Assembly: GCA_964030475.1 (NCBI GenBank)
Contig: CAXIPT010000003.1
Span: 11,986,519-12,050,518, forward strand
DNA from: Tethya wilhelma
Lineage: Eukaryota; Porifera; Demospongiae; Tethyida; Tethyidae
Length of the DNA stretch: 64,000 nucleotides
Direction of reading: 5' to 3'
Under the pieces are notes generated by a model. That model made no database searches. It had not been told where the DNA came from and saw nothing but the letters and a program-made list of their open reading frames with translations. A program made the translations under genes and the position numbers. Position 1 is the first letter of the stretch; every line of letters begins with the position of its first letter. Below are positions 39,286 through 51,808 of the stretch, piece by piece.

Positions 39286-40411
39286 ATGGCAGATGTTGAA
39301 GCTGTTGTGCCAGCTGCCAAGAGAAGATGTGTGCAGCTAGCTACAAACGGCGCCACTTCTGATGCCCCAGGAGCGATTGTCATTGAGTCTCTTCCAGTGG
39401 AAAGTGACGACTTGCCACAGCCGCCGAGATGCAGCACCCCCGTCCCTCTCCCTCTCCCTCTCCCGGAGGAGGAAGGTGAGGGAGAAATGCTCACCACCTA
39501 TGGCATCAACAACGAGAGTGTTGGTGAGTGGACTATGACCTCCATCATGTTAAATTATTAACTATTTTACTATCTTTCTTATTAAAATAATAATATTATG
39601 TTGAACAGCAAGTTTTCTTGATGAAGTGGGTGTTGAAGGATGGGAAGAAATGGACCTTCAAGTATTGAATGAGTTGGAACAGAGCTTCCGTAAGTGAAGC
39701 ATCTCTATTATATTATTATGTTAAGTTGCATATAATTTTCCTAATCCAGATAATTTCATTGATGAGGTGGAAGAAGAGGAGGCCGGCCAGGCAGTAGCCA
39801 GTGAACAGCCTATCTCCCTAATGGAGAGCTTACCCAATGAAGTGCTGGAGGATGTGTTTGTGTGGGTGCCTCTCATTGAGCTGTTTGCCTCCTGTAGACT
39901 GGTCTCCAGGAGATGGAACCAGGTCATCAGCAGAGAGAAGGTGAGAGAAGATGGGAGACCTGGCAATAAAACAGCTGCGGTATTTAGCCCAAGCTGTTAA
40001 TTGGTGTTAGTTCATTTAATTGTATTAATGTTCTCACCACCCCCCCCCCACTCACACACACACAAAGTACCTCTATTGGAAGAAGAGCTACTACCAGGTG
40101 AAGGCCAAACACCTTCCTGTTGTGACCAGGGTGAATGGCATCATCTTGACTCACAAGCTAATGCCCCCACCTGGATCTGATGAGACCATTCCTCCCAATG
40201 TCACCTTGCTACGACTGGCCAAGTGAGTGTGTGTATCAATGTACTGCGGATAGTCTTACAGTCTTAATCTTTGGTGGATTTCTGTAGGTTTGTTTCTGAG
40301 TCTTGCAACCACCCTGACATTAATGTTGGTAAAGTGGATGAGATGATCCAGAAACACCCTCAGTACTCCTGTGTGAGAGAGATCAGTCAGCTCCAGAAGA
40401 CAAAGGGACAG
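39286..40411 (+). CDS. FBH1: FBH1 copy C, 5' part only
   Basis: Exons 39286-39523 (MADVEAVVPAAKRRC...), 39609-39691, 39750-39941 (FIDEVEEEEAGQ and F-box LPNEVLEDVFVWVPLIELFA), 40067-40223 (YLYWKKSYYQVKAKHLPVVT) and 40288-40411 (VDEMIQKHPQYSCVREISQL) are intact, with a normal GTAAGT donor after the last. No helicase exon follows: the sequence changes at 40430 to unrelated DNA. The missing 3' part is found as copy D from 47583, whose beginning repeats exons 3-5 of C. C and D may be one gene split by the 7.15-kb segment, or two partial copies. Confidence 0.88.
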
Positions 40412-40429
40412 GTAAGTGCATGGCTTGTA
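39806..40429 (+). repeat. 624-bp direct repeat, left copy (flanks the receptor segment)
   Basis: It matches 47583-48206 base for base apart from a handful of substitutions in the F-box exon, including intron sequence and the C9-10/CA tract before the next exon. It begins inside the F-box exon (CAGCCTATCTCCCTAATGG) and ends 18 bp into an intron (GCATGGCTTGTA). Identity above 99% over introns implies very recent duplication, gene conversion, or an assembly artefact. Confidence 0.92.
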
Positions 40430-41941
40430 TTGCCACAATTAGTTTACTAGCTTCTTTCTTACTTCGAACAATATGCACGTGGTACTGAATGTATATATAG
40501 CCTTATGGACTAGTCCTTGCTATAGTGAAACCCAGTCAGTGGTTGTGTGTAAACTATTGCTCAAGGCCAACAGTATAATCTGTGATATTATTCGCTCCTT
40601 GTATAGCAACAGTGTGTACACCAGTGGGCTGAAAGGCCACATACATGGGCTACACAATGTGGCGATTGTGGTGCATATACAGCAAAGTAATGCATTAGGA
40701 CACTTTCATTCATTCCAATAGCAAGTGTAGGAGTGCTAGACATGAACCCTTTGATTTACTGGTGGTGGGCTAATAAGGCAAGAAATCACTGCAGAATGTA
40801 TACATACAAAATTGAGGCTTTGTGAGATCAACAAAGTATCTACATCCTGTATAAAGGAATCCCACACACCCAATACTTGCACTATGGGCACATATCTCCC
40901 AAGCACAGGATGTAAACTGAACCCAGTAGACTGAACATAAAATAGTACCATATACTTGGACGGGCTAGCCTTGTTCCCAGGCACATATATTTAGGAGAGA
41001 GATATCTGCCAGAAGTAACAAATGTTAAAGACTTGGTCCGCAGTTGTGACTCAAAAATCAGGTAACTACCCCTATATTCTGACCAACTGTGAATTTGTCT
41101 ATGGCCCTGAACTTGAAAACTAATAATTTGAGGTCCATAGGATAGCTCACAAATTATACATACCGCCACAGCCACATAGTCAGGTGCCCAGACCCTTTCC
41201 AACAACACAACAAAGTGTCTACACAGACAAAATGTATGCTGTCACAGCTGTAAATATAATTTATACAGACTATGATAGTCTACACGACTTACTGTTTCGA
41301 CAATTAAGAGAATGGTATACGTTCTCTGAATTCAACCTCCAGATAAAACAGTGGCCAAAATTTACACTTGCGAAACTGCAGACAGCAGAGTAAGGAGCTC
41401 GAGAGCAGGCAGAGACGTCAGGCAACTTTCTATAAAGGGCGCGTGGGTCACGTTCTGACACAATTACGTACAACACCACAGAGGTCAAAGGTTACTCCTT
41501 GTTGCATGCTGCTATAATAATAATTATATAAAACCACAACAGTAGGCCCAGATCAATAATGCTTTTTCTCCCTATATATCTATAATTCCTTTTCTTCAGT
41601 GCTAGCAAACATGCCCTATAATAATGCTTTCCAATTGTACCGGCTCATTTGATTGCTTTGCCAGATTTGACTAAACATAATCACAAAAACACTAGCTGAT
41701 TTTATCTCTACAAGAGCTTTGTATTTCAATGATACAATCAAAATTACTGTAAATCGTGAAAATTTCGTAGTTGAAAATTTCACAATTTTTTATTTTATGG
41801 TACTTCTTTTTTTGTATGATTATGAAGTAGTAAAATTTAATGATATATTATTATATTAAATAGAAAAAATAGCTATAATAATAATAATGATGGATTAGAA
41901 ATCAAAGGAAAAAAATGTTTGTATTAGATCTGGATGCTCTA
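40430..41941. other. Stretch without recognised gene, left part of the inserted segment
   Basis: Open frames on both strands are short and resemble nothing I know. The sequence is AT-rich, and no repeat element was recognised. A weak open stretch on the minus strand (40882-41208) has no start context or splice partners. The left boundary is the end of the 624-bp repeat. Confidence 0.5.
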
Positions 41942-44900
41942 CTATTGGATGCTACAGTTGCAGGTGGTGGTTGGTGAAGAGGTGGTCATACCAGAATTTT
42001 TGGTGTTAGTTTCATTTGTTATTGCTAGTTTTAAAGTGGCAGGGTCTCTCTGAAAAGTTACAGAACCACGTCTCCACAAAATCACGAGTGTAGTGAGTGT
42101 TTTATTGACTGAGAGTGGCTTCTGAAGGTCTTTGATAAGCTTCAGGATTTGTTCATCTGAAGTACAAGTTCCTAAGTCTGCCAGTGGTTGAAGGACGAAA
42201 ATTTCCAAAAAAAGCAAAGAAGTGTTCCTTTCGAGCAAAATTTTAAAACTATGCAAAAAATTGTAGTGAAACATAACATGCAACTCCTGTACATTTGTAT
42301 TGCTATGCATTGCATCTATGACCTGATAACAATCACAATATTCCGAACTACAAGTTGGTATTGTACGAGTTGGTAATACAATGTCAGTATGAGTAGAAAA
42401 GGTTGATAGTTTTGAAACATTTTGTACAGAATCCAGTATCATTGGAACAAACCTCATTTCAGATGAATGGCGACTTGTTATTTTAATCCCAATATTCTGC
42501 ATTTGAGGTATCTTCTGAAGAAAACGTAGTAACACAAAACAACCTCCATGATAGTCAAGATTTGTTTCCTTTATTTGGATGTTCTGGTGGTCGAATGTGT
42601 AAGTTTCATTAACAAAAGCAAGACTTTCTTCACTGCATTCTAGTTTAAGAGTATTCCATGAATAACCACTTTGAAAAACATATCTGATCACAGCTAAGAA
42701 TTGTTGAGGAGAAACAAGAGTATCACATAGTACAATTTCTTTTCTTTGCAAGCTGTCTGTATTAAAGCTTTTATAAATTACTGAAAGGAATTCTATGGAA
42801 AGATTCGGTATCCCAGTTTGGACAAATGCAACAAGCAATTGCGTTATAAACTTGGGGTTTACATTTGAATGCCAGTCAGCTAGTGTTATTCTGACTCTGG
42901 CATTGAGAGGCACACACAGTAGTTCTAGGATATGATTTAACCGAACAAATTCCATACTATCATACTTTATTCTAATTTCTTGAACACTTGTGGTAGAATT
43001 AATCAAATGGGATTTGTCACCAATTGCTTCAAGTGAGAGCTCGTCACACTGTAAGCTAAGAAGATCCCAATGGTAGCCACTCTGTAAAAAGAAATGTAGC
43101 AATGCTGAAAATTGGAGGTTAGTGAGGTCATTAGCCATGGAAAGGGTCCTTGTAGGTTCTGGGTTATTGGTTACTGATTCTTTAGTATAAACCACAGAGA
43201 GAAATGATAGCCTGGAAATATTAGGAACATCGGCCAAAGATAGCAATGTGGTAACTAATTCAGAACTATCAAAATGATTGGCCCACATGGATACATTGAG
43301 TTTAATACTCGAAAACTCTGAGGATTCTTCAAGAAAGGTCATTAATTCTGTACTGTCTTCACCATCAAACTCAAGATCAACTTCACTGACACAAACAGAA
43401 TGATTACAAACATCACGATAGATTCTTAGCTGCTGTTCATTACATTTCATTCTCAGCAAATCCCATTGTTGGCCACTTTGTGCAAAAAAAGTGAGTAATA
43501 CTAAATATTCAAAACCACTTGGATTGTGGGATAAATCAATTACAAGAGGAGCATACTTTTTTAGCATAATCGTTAAATGCAAGGAGGCTTCAATACTCTC
43601 TGATTCATAAACAAAATGGCACAATAAGAGGAATGTATAGTCTGGAGGATAACTTGTCAAGGCTACATTGTGATGTGCAAAGACTTTATCTAGTTTAGGA
43701 AAATCATCTTTTGCAATACCAGCAACAAAGAGCAACATCATTCGAAGTCTATCATTCTTGAGATTCTGCTTAAGCAAGTTAGCTAATTCAGTAGTGGAAA
43801 GGGCAGTAACTGCCCACTTGGCAGCAAGGAATTCCTGAATTGTGAGGTGAAGAAAGTTACAAGTTACTTCTCTCCCTCTTTTACTGTAGCTTTTAGCCAC
43901 AGTCATTAAAGCTAAGGTTTGTCTTTCAATATCTTGGTCACCAATGTCTGGAAATGTTTGAACTATATCTTCTTCATGAAACACTAGCTGGTCTTTACTC
44001 AGACTATCATAGGCTAGCTTACAGAGAGCAAGAAATTGTGGGGCGATTTCCTTTGGGAGTTTGTCTAAGCCTCCGATTCTTCTAGCAGCAGTTTCACCTA
44101 AATGATTTCGTACATGACGCTTTATAGCATGTAATACAAATACATTATAGAGTTCAGTCAATGTCTTGGGCAGGATAAAGTTCTCTTGCTGGTAGACAAA
44201 AAGCATTATTGCACAGTTAAGCGGGATATAACAGAGGGACATGATGTCCAGGCGTTCATGGAGTTGAGTACAAAGCTCTTCAGCTTTCTTTGGATTATCT
44301 TTAATGGTCATTCTTATGCACTGTCTAATCATTTCTTCAGTGAATCCTAGGACCTCAATGTGACGATTAATGGAAGCTAATTCTTGTAACCCAACTGATG
44401 CATAAGGTCGTGATGTTACAACCACAGAGCATTTAGATAGTACCATACCTTCAATAATGTTCATATAAAATGACCCTTGTGACCTTTCAACAGTACTCAG
44501 CTCATCAAAACCATCAAATATCAACAGGACATGCTTTCCACTTGTCTTTCGGACATGTCTTACCACAGATTGGTGTAAATCAGGATCATCATGGTAGAAA
44601 AATTCATCAATAGAATTTGCCCGAGATATTGCTCTATCTCGTAGGCGAAGCAAGAGAACTAGATCATATTCCTGAAGAAGCACACCACTTGCCCAGTCTT
44701 GGCTCAACTTACGACTAAGAGTAGTTTTCCCAACTCCTGGTGCTCCATCAATTAGAACATGGAGTGGTACCTCTTTACCTGCTACACAATGATGTGGTTT
44801 TAAAACAACTTCAAACTGAGTATCTCGTTTCTTGTGATTTCTACCAGCTAGTATCTTATCCACATTTCCACGCAAATAATCTCTTTGTACCTTAACAACA

Positions 44901-46996
44901 GAGTCATATTTGTTAGCATACACTCCACGTTCACGTGGTATTAGAGCTAGTCGTATAAACTGACCTCCCAGAGAGGGAGGCCAGTCTGAGTCAGGGAGCA
45001 CTGGTTGAGCTAGGTACTTCTCTCTTAAGTACTCACTGTACCTTACAATACACTCTGGGAGCTCTGATCTGGGTGCAGGAGAATTTGAAACCCCTACAGT
45101 GTTGAAGAAAGTATATGGATGCATTTATAATTAATTACATCTTTTATAATATTATACAAAAGAAAATTTCATGCATACATAATAGTGATTAATAATACAT
45201 ACCATGAAGTTCTTTCATTTCCTTTTCTTCTTTGTGTGCACCTACTATGTGAAGAGCCTTTAGAAATTCTTCAAGGTTTATAGCAGTTGGGTTGTTTTCT
45301 CTATACCATTCCAGTATTTCCAAGAAGCACCACTGATTACGGTCAAATTTAATATGGTGGTATCCACGATGTTTTCTGCTGATGGACTTCAACACATTTA
45401 TAGGTACACCTAGCTCACGACCTATGTCTTTCCATATGGGAACCATTGAAAACTTCATATCTTTTTTGAATGCTGATATTGGAGCTGTATGGATTGACAA
45501 GCAGGGGTGTATGGTAAGTATCAGGAAATTTTATTATGAAAAATAATATTTCAAGGCATACCATAGGCTGGACAGAGTATCTCTTTTCCGACACCAGCAA
45601 TTTCCAGGCAACGAAGTGCATTAGCCAAGACAACAAATGTTGTCTGTTTGTGATGATTTCCATTAACCCATTCAACAAACATGTCAGTTAAGCATAGCTG
45701 AGAACAGTTAGGATGACCATGATAGTTAGCTTGAAATTCATCGAGCTTGTGAACAGGAACACCAAGTTGAAGGCCCAGTTCTTTCCATTTAGCAGCCACA
45801 GGTAGCCTTACCAGTTCAGGCAAGAAACTGGATGGTACTGCAATTAGCATAATTAAATTAAAACGATCACAATCAAGTCCAAAAGCCTAATTCCCCAACT
45901 GTAATCATATTTATTTGTTTGGAGAGGAATGGGCTTGGAGATGAGGCTGGTAATTAAAGTCCATCTGCATGGTTTGAGATTGCCACTGGAAGTGAAATAA
46001 TAAGATTCATGCAATATTTTTCTTATGGGGCAAAATAGCTAACTTTTGACTGGTGAGGTTTAGGAAGCTGGAAAAGCAGAACAAGGAGAACGTACAAGCG
46101 CTTTCCAATGGTGCTCAAAATTTTGAAATCAGTTGGATAATTAATACTGTATAGCGGGAAATTTTCGTATATTTCATATGGGGTTCAAATATACGAAAAT
46201 TAAAACTGTGAAAATTTAACTTCCGCATTTACTTTATATGAGCGCGCGCCGCGTATACAAAATTTAAAACTACAAAAATTTCTTCTGGCACGTTTGTACG
46301 AAATTTTGCACCAACGAAAATTTCCAGCTATACGGTATTAGAAAGTTGTTTGATTTTTTATATTGGCCTTCTCAAACTGGATGAACTTTACAGGTTCTCT
46401 CTGGTAATGATCATCAATGTCATAAATGTCAAACTTAGCTGATTATCAGCTTAGGAACTTTTCTAAACATGCATGCGTGCACAACTTGATACAACGTACT
46501 GTGAACCAGCTTCCACTGTCATTAGAGTGGGAAGTCATTTGGGGGAAAATTCAATGGCCAATAACTATAAGATGTAGTTTATTTGGCGGTTTGGCATCTT
46601 TTAATGAAAATTTACCTCCACATGGCCCACAAAATTTGCTAGGTAATTGGTTGTCACAACAGTTGACAGTGAGTTACCATTCACAAAAACTTGACTTTCC
46701 CTGTGTAATTATTCAAGATGAAAATGTGAAACTTTCAGTCATGGGTTCCCAGGTAAGCTATAGGTCACTGAAAGGGGATCGAGAGCTCAGTGGTCTTTAC
46801 AGGCAATCGATATCAGGTATAGAGTCTGAACTATGCAGTCTATTGAGCTATTGACTCATTTTCCCCCTACCCCTGACAAGGGGACTCAGACATAACTTGA
46901 CTCTGAAAAAGGGTCACTCAAGCTCACTAAAATTACTACTTGGTACTTCAACTTACCTTCAACAGGACCTGAATTCATTTCTACATCGCCAGCCAT
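41942..46996 (-). CDS. NLR-type NACHT receptor with two N-terminal death-fold domains
   Basis: Four exons in phase: 46957-46996 (MAGDVEMNSGPVE), 45562-45837, 45203-45484, 41942-45093, giving about 1,250 residues. Exons 2 and 3 each encode a death-like domain (AAKWKELGLQLGVPVHKLDE; PIWKDIGRELGVPINVLKSI, with a W-containing helix and LANALRCLEIAGVG / LKALHIVGA ends). The large exon holds NACHT: Walker A DGAPGVGKTTLSRKL (about 44712-44753), Walker B HVLLIFDGFDEL (about 44500-44535), then TSRPYASVGLQ and the winged-helix region with FLHLTIQEFLAAKWA. The C-terminal ~500 residues have three ~135-residue repeats with an FxQSGxxWDLLxLxC-type core. NLRs sense danger or microbes in the cytoplasm and signal by death-fold adaptors; role here is inferred. 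Confidence 0.88.
45985..46145 (+). repeat. Dispersed repeat, inverted partner of 12870-13025
   Basis: See the HUWE1-intron copy; shared blocks include ATAGCTAACTTTTGACTGGT, GAAGCTGGAAAAGCA and CAGTTGGATAATTAA. It directly abuts the MITE starting at 46145. Confidence 0.7.
46145..46337. mobile_element. MITE with TACCGTATAGC termini, copy 3
   Basis: It begins TACTGTATAGCGGGAAATTT and ends TTTCCAGCTATACGGTA, in the first intron of the NACHT receptor gene. Its interior resembles the copy at 15490 (TTTTCGTAT, ACGAAATTTTGCAC). Confidence 0.8.
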
Positions 46997-47582
46997 TAAC
47001 TTGAAGAATGAGAGAAGACGTGTGTAGCAGTACGTGACACTCTGACCAGTGACCAGAAATCACTCACACCACAGCTATCTAAATTTAGACATGTATGGAC
47101 GTCCAGAGCGGAATCCGGAAGTGGTTAGCTTATAAATACATAGTCTATGATAACTTTACTGCATGCATGCACTTCATTATTATGGTATTACCAACTTGAA
47201 AGTCTTACAATGAGGTTTGCAGTGCTGCTGCATGTGTTGTGTAGTATCACCGTAGTACATGTGACATTGAGCACAATAAAAGCACTACAAGCTACATACA
47301 ATGACACCACAAAAGGTATATTATTCAGTGCCTATAGCTAGCTTGATTCATTATAATTTCATAATATGGCCTTCCTAGATATTGTGTGCAGATATGGTGA
47401 GGTGCTGAGCATATAGTTTGCAATATAACCAGTTCAAGTCTAACTATAATATATATTGTATAAACTAAGTAAATTTTTATTGTAGTTCTTTTTTGTGCAT
47501 GGCTATTATAATTATCACTACACTAGTGGTATACTGTCACTAACAGCAATAAAGTACGACAGCAGTAATTTTAAAATCACTA
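46997..47582. promoter_or_regulatory. Upstream region of the NACHT receptor
   Basis: This region must contain the receptor's promoter. It is AT-rich; no TATA box in convincing position was found. It includes the possible orphan exon and ends at the right 624-bp repeat. Confidence 0.4.
47210..47316 (+). other. Possible orphan first exon encoding a signal peptide
   Basis: ATG at 47210 opens a short frame with an N-terminal hydrophobic stretch (MRFAVLLHVLCSITVVHVTL) and ends at a GTATAT donor after an NDTTK sequence. No following exon was found before the 624-bp repeat starts at 47583. It could be the first exon of a gene cut off by the duplication, or chance. It lies divergent to the receptor gene. 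Confidence 0.3.
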
Positions 47583-48206
47583 CAGCCTATCTCCCTAATG
47601 GAGAGCCTGCCCAATGAAGTGCTGGAGGATGTGTTTGTGTGGGTACCTCTCATTGAGCTGTTTTCCTCCTGTAGACTGGTCTCCAGGAGATGGAACCAGG
47701 TCATCAGCAGGGAGAAGGTGAGAGAAGATGGGAGACCTGGCAATAAAACAGCTGCGGTATTTAGCCCAAGCTGTTAATTGGTGTTAGTTCATTTAATTGT
47801 ATTAATGTTCTCACCACCCCCCCCCCACTCACACACACACAAAGTACCTCTATTGGAAGAAGAGCTACTACCAGGTGAAGGCCAAACACCTTCCTGTTGT
47901 GACCAGGGTGAATGGCATCATCTTGACTCACAAGCTAATGCCCCCACCTGGATCTGATGAGACCATTCCTCCCAATGTCACCTTGCTACGACTGGCCAAG
48001 TGAGTGTGTGTATCAATGTACTGCGGATAGTCTTACAGTCTTAATCTTTGGTGGATTTCTGTAGGTTTGTTTCTGAGTCTTGCAACCACCCTGACATTAA
48101 TGTTGGTAAAGTGGATGAGATGATCCAGAAACACCCTCAGTACTCCTGTGTGAGAGAGATCAGTCAGCTCCAGAAGACAAAGGGACAGGTAAGTGCATGG
48201 CTTGTA
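47583..48206 (+). repeat. 624-bp direct repeat, right copy
   Basis: Partner of 39806-40429, with the same length. Differences include CTGTTTTCC for CTGTTTGCC, changing Ala to Ser in the F-box (ELFSSCR). It starts right after CACTA and reads CAG/CCTATC, so the first base triplet can act as a splice acceptor. Confidence 0.92.
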
Positions 48207-51200
48207 ACAATGATCTGTAATATTTTCTTTTCTCTTTTTGCCTAAGCAGACTCTCTCTCCTCTTGAGTGTGTGGTGTTGCTGGCGGTGTGCTGTGGCAGT
48301 GTCCATCAGCTCCTCCATCTTGTCTTCCTCCTCAACACCCCTCAGAGTGGCGGCCTCTCTGCCCCTCTCCTCTCTCACACTCAACTCACAGAGATCATGT
48401 TCTGTCTCACCACTTTTCTATACTCCTTCTGGATCAAGAACATCCTACCACCAAAGTATTTTATCTTGTGACTGTCATGTGATTGTCATGTGATTGTCAT
48501 GTGATAGTCACATGACTATATATTTGTGTTATTCAGGTTCCACTACTATGTGTACTATGCTATGAATGTTCTTGAGAGGAGTTCCCCATCAGCTCTCCTT
48601 CCCTTCTCCCCTCACGACATCTCCGCCTCCCTGTCGGTCCGCCAGCCTCTCTCTCCCCCCGTCCCCCTCACCAGTGAGCAGATGATGATCGTCAACCATC
48701 CCTACCAACCAGGAGAGACAGTCAAGGTCATCGCCTTTGCTGGTGAGCTGGTAAAATTGTACAATAATTTGAATTGAAAATTTGCAACAATCATTCCTGG
48801 TGTAACAAAAAAAAAAATTAAAAAACAAATTTCCACAAATTCCATGAATTAATTCTGTCCCCTTCCCTCCAGGCACTGGTAAGACAGCCACCCTGGTGGA
48901 GCTGGCCAGGAGACACCCTGAGAAGAAGTTCCTCTACTGTGTCTACAACAAGTGAGTAATGTTGCCAGCTTCTGTTCTAACTCACTAACAGTATAGCCCC
49001 TGGGATGCTACCTGATGTAGGTCTGTGCAGCAGTATGCCGAGAACCTGGTGTTTGGGAGAAACTCAAACGTGGCTTGTAGGACTTTTCACTCTGTGGCCC
49101 ACAAGTGAGTCCTGCTAATGTGTGTTCATGTACCGTTGAAAATATTAAATTTTGCCTGTTTAATTTTCGTACTTGCATAGCACCTGCATTAATATTGGCA
49201 ATGGCTCATCAAAATTTCAAGTGTTTTAATTTTTGCACACAGTGACATGTACAAAAATTTCCCCAATGCAAATATTGGTCAAATTACGGTGGTTGTGCAC
49301 ACATGACTGTATGATCCACACAGGACTTGGTATGGCCATAAAGTGACCAAGTTCTTCAAGCCTTCCCATGTTCGCAATTGTCTGAGCACTCCCAAAGGAT
49401 CCCGACCGTCCTATCTGGCTGAGACTGTCCTCTGCACCCTCATGAACTTCTGGGCCAGTGCCAACACTGAGATCAGTGAAGGTCACGTGACTGATGAGAT
49501 ATTTGAGGTTAAACATTTCAATCCCTCCATTCCCAAGAGAATGGTCGTCAGAGAAGCCAAACATGTGTGGAGCAGGATGAAAGACTACAGAGACAGGGAC
49601 GCCAAAATCTCCCATGATGGTAGGTGCCTATAGAAGATGGAAAATATTCTCTCTCTTTTTTTTGTTTTTTCTTCATGTCAATCTGACTTTCTTGCATGCA
49701 TGTCTTGTTTTTGTTGACAGCTTACCTGAAAATGTTTCACCTGAGTAATGCAGTCATTGTGGACTCCTCAAAGTTTATGGGCAGAGGGAACTATGATATG
49801 ATTCTTGTGGACGAAGCTCAGGACCTCACTCCAGGTACAATACAGCAACCATCGCAGTGAGATCATGTCATGGGATGATATTTTTGTAGTGTGCAACTTT
49901 TATAATTTTGTATTTTCAAATGGTTGTCTGTAACCTGGTTGTATTCTTTCATGATTTTACACAAAGTTTCTTATATCGTTGTGTGTGTTTCTATGCAGCT
50001 ACTCTAGCCATCTTGAAGAGGCAGCCTTGTGCCAAGCTGTTTGTTGGTGATCCTCATCAAAGCATCTATCAATTCAGAGGAGCTGTCAATGCCATTGCTA
50101 ACATTCAGGCTCACCGCACATACAGCTTGACTCGGGCAAGTTCTGTTTTTTGTTATTCCTTTGTATTTATTATTTTTTAAAAATTTTTATAGTCTTTCAG
50201 GTTTGGACCTGAGATAGCTTATGTTGGCTCTCTGCTGTTGTCCGTGATGAAGGGAGTGACTAGCAGAACCCTCATAGGAGGGCTTCAGTCAGGTATGAAA
50301 TGGTGGCCGATATTCATGGACCAAGTTATCTTATCTTGTCTGATTGTCTCCAGGCAGCATCAGTGGGGAGAGGGGTGGTCAGGTGGCCATCATTGCCCGC
50401 ACCAATCTCACACTGTTTGATAAAATGGCACAAGTCATTGAATCTGCCGACCTCTGCAAAAAGAAGCTGGGATTAGCTGGAGTAAGAAAAAGAGTGTTAC
50501 GTTCTAATGAACCTACAGGTACTTGTAATAGTTGCCAACCAACTCTATCTATCCAGGGCATTGAGGGCTATGAGTTTGACTTTCTATTGGATATCCTCCG
50601 CCTCCAGCAAGGCACACGCTCTAAGCTGAACGCCTGGCTGAAGCATTATAATTATGAGCAGCTAGTGCAACATGCTAAGAAAGTTAGCCGCCATGACCCG
50701 TCACTGCTAGCAAAAGTAAACGTAAGTGAAATCGTGGAATTTTTCTCCCTAACCTTTGTGATGGTAGGATAACAGTGAGTAAGTAGTATGAGGTCAGTAT
50801 GATATTACCGTATAGCCAGAAATATTGCCGGGAATTTTAATTTGATGGTCAAAGTCCAAGTCGTCAAATTCCCACCAATATTTGACCACCGTATATATTC
50901 CTGTATATATTGGGACATTTTGTACATGCGCAAATCTTCAATTTTAAACGTCAACATCAGATTTTTTTTAATTTTACATTCTGTGGAGCAAATGGTCAAA
51001 TTTTTTACCGTCAATATTAATTTTCTGGCTATACTGTATTAATCAGATGATGCAATGTGAAATGGTTTTCCTGTAGATCTGTAAGAAGTATGGTGATCGA
51101 TTGCCTCGTCTGATTGCAAAGATTAAACGACAGAACTGTGAAGACCTTACTAATGCCGGTAGGACTCTATTCTCACAATAATTATAGTATTGACATCAAC

Positions 51201-51808
51201 TTTATCACTTTCATCCCTTCAGACATCATTTTCTCAACTGCTCACAAAAGTAAAGGTCTGGAGTTTGATACTGTGGTGGTCGCTGACGATTTTCTCAGTC
51301 ATTTGGACCCCACTAAAGATTCCTTTATGTCCGACCTCTTCCACACAGATGAAGATGAGTGCCATCTTCTCTATGTGGCTGCCACTAGAGCCAAGAGACA
51401 TCTGGTAATGTCCACAGTCCAGTATGCACTCCTTCTAAGAGCACAAGTAAGTGACTGGTCTGACTGGAAGTGATCGTATGTGAATGAAAATAGTAAAACT
51501 GTACTGTTGTTGTTCTTTAGGAGCCGTTTGTTTTTGCCACTGGAGGTGGTAATGTCTCTCAGCTAGGTCAGGTGGAGTGTGCTTACTGCGAGATGCTTCA
51601 TCGTCTGCCAGAGTTGAGGCTGAGGGTGAGAAAGTTCACCTTGGTGAGTTGCATCTTGCATGGCCTGTACAATCAGTGATTCTACGTTATGTATGTGTTG
51701 TGCCCACTCCAGAGTGATGGGGGGATGAAGAGAGGTGGGATAGTGTGCAAGTATTGTGGCGCTAACAAGTTTCCTTCTCTTCTCTTTGCTACACCAGACG
51801 ATTTCTGA
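47586..51808 (+). CDS. FBH1: FBH1 copy D, 3' part (F-box to C-terminus), no own N-terminal exons
   Basis: It begins with the F-box exon (SLPNEVLEDVFVWVPLIELF) and continues through all helicase exons: GTGKTATL (48873-48900), LVDEAQDLTP (49805-49835), FVGDPHQSIYQFRGA (50040-50082), [25 protein letters not shown] (51235-51275), VAATRAKR (51378-51402), ending DKFPSLLFA-TPDDF at TGA 51806-51808. Exons encoding the acidic N-terminus and a promoter like those of A-C are absent upstream of 47583. Splicing to copy C across 7.2 kb could restore a full reading frame; otherwise D lacks a start. Copy B is the closest relative. Confidence 0.9.
50806..51038. mobile_element. MITE with TACCGTATAGC termini, copy 4
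   Basis: It starts TACCGTATAGCCAGAAATAT and ends TTTTCTGGCTATACTGTA, with inner inverted blocks (CAAAGTCCAAGTCGTCAAAT against TGGTCAAATTTTTTACCGTC). It makes most of copy-D intron 50722-51077; the same intron in copy B is 58 bp (37882-37939) without it. Confidence 0.82.

Noticed and set aside
41184..41393. Plus-strand frame ending KLQTAE
   Set aside because: Short, no neighbours in phase, nothing recognisable.
46426..46854. 142-codon plus-strand open frame
   Set aside because: No similarity recognised, no splice partners, and it lies in the intron of the NACHT receptor on the opposite strand. Possibly a decayed element, but not supported as a gene.
40430..47582. The inserted segment as an autonomous transposon
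   Set aside because: No transposase, reverse transcriptase or integrase sequence and no inverted ends were seen; the flanking 624-bp repeats are gene sequence, too long for a target-site duplication.
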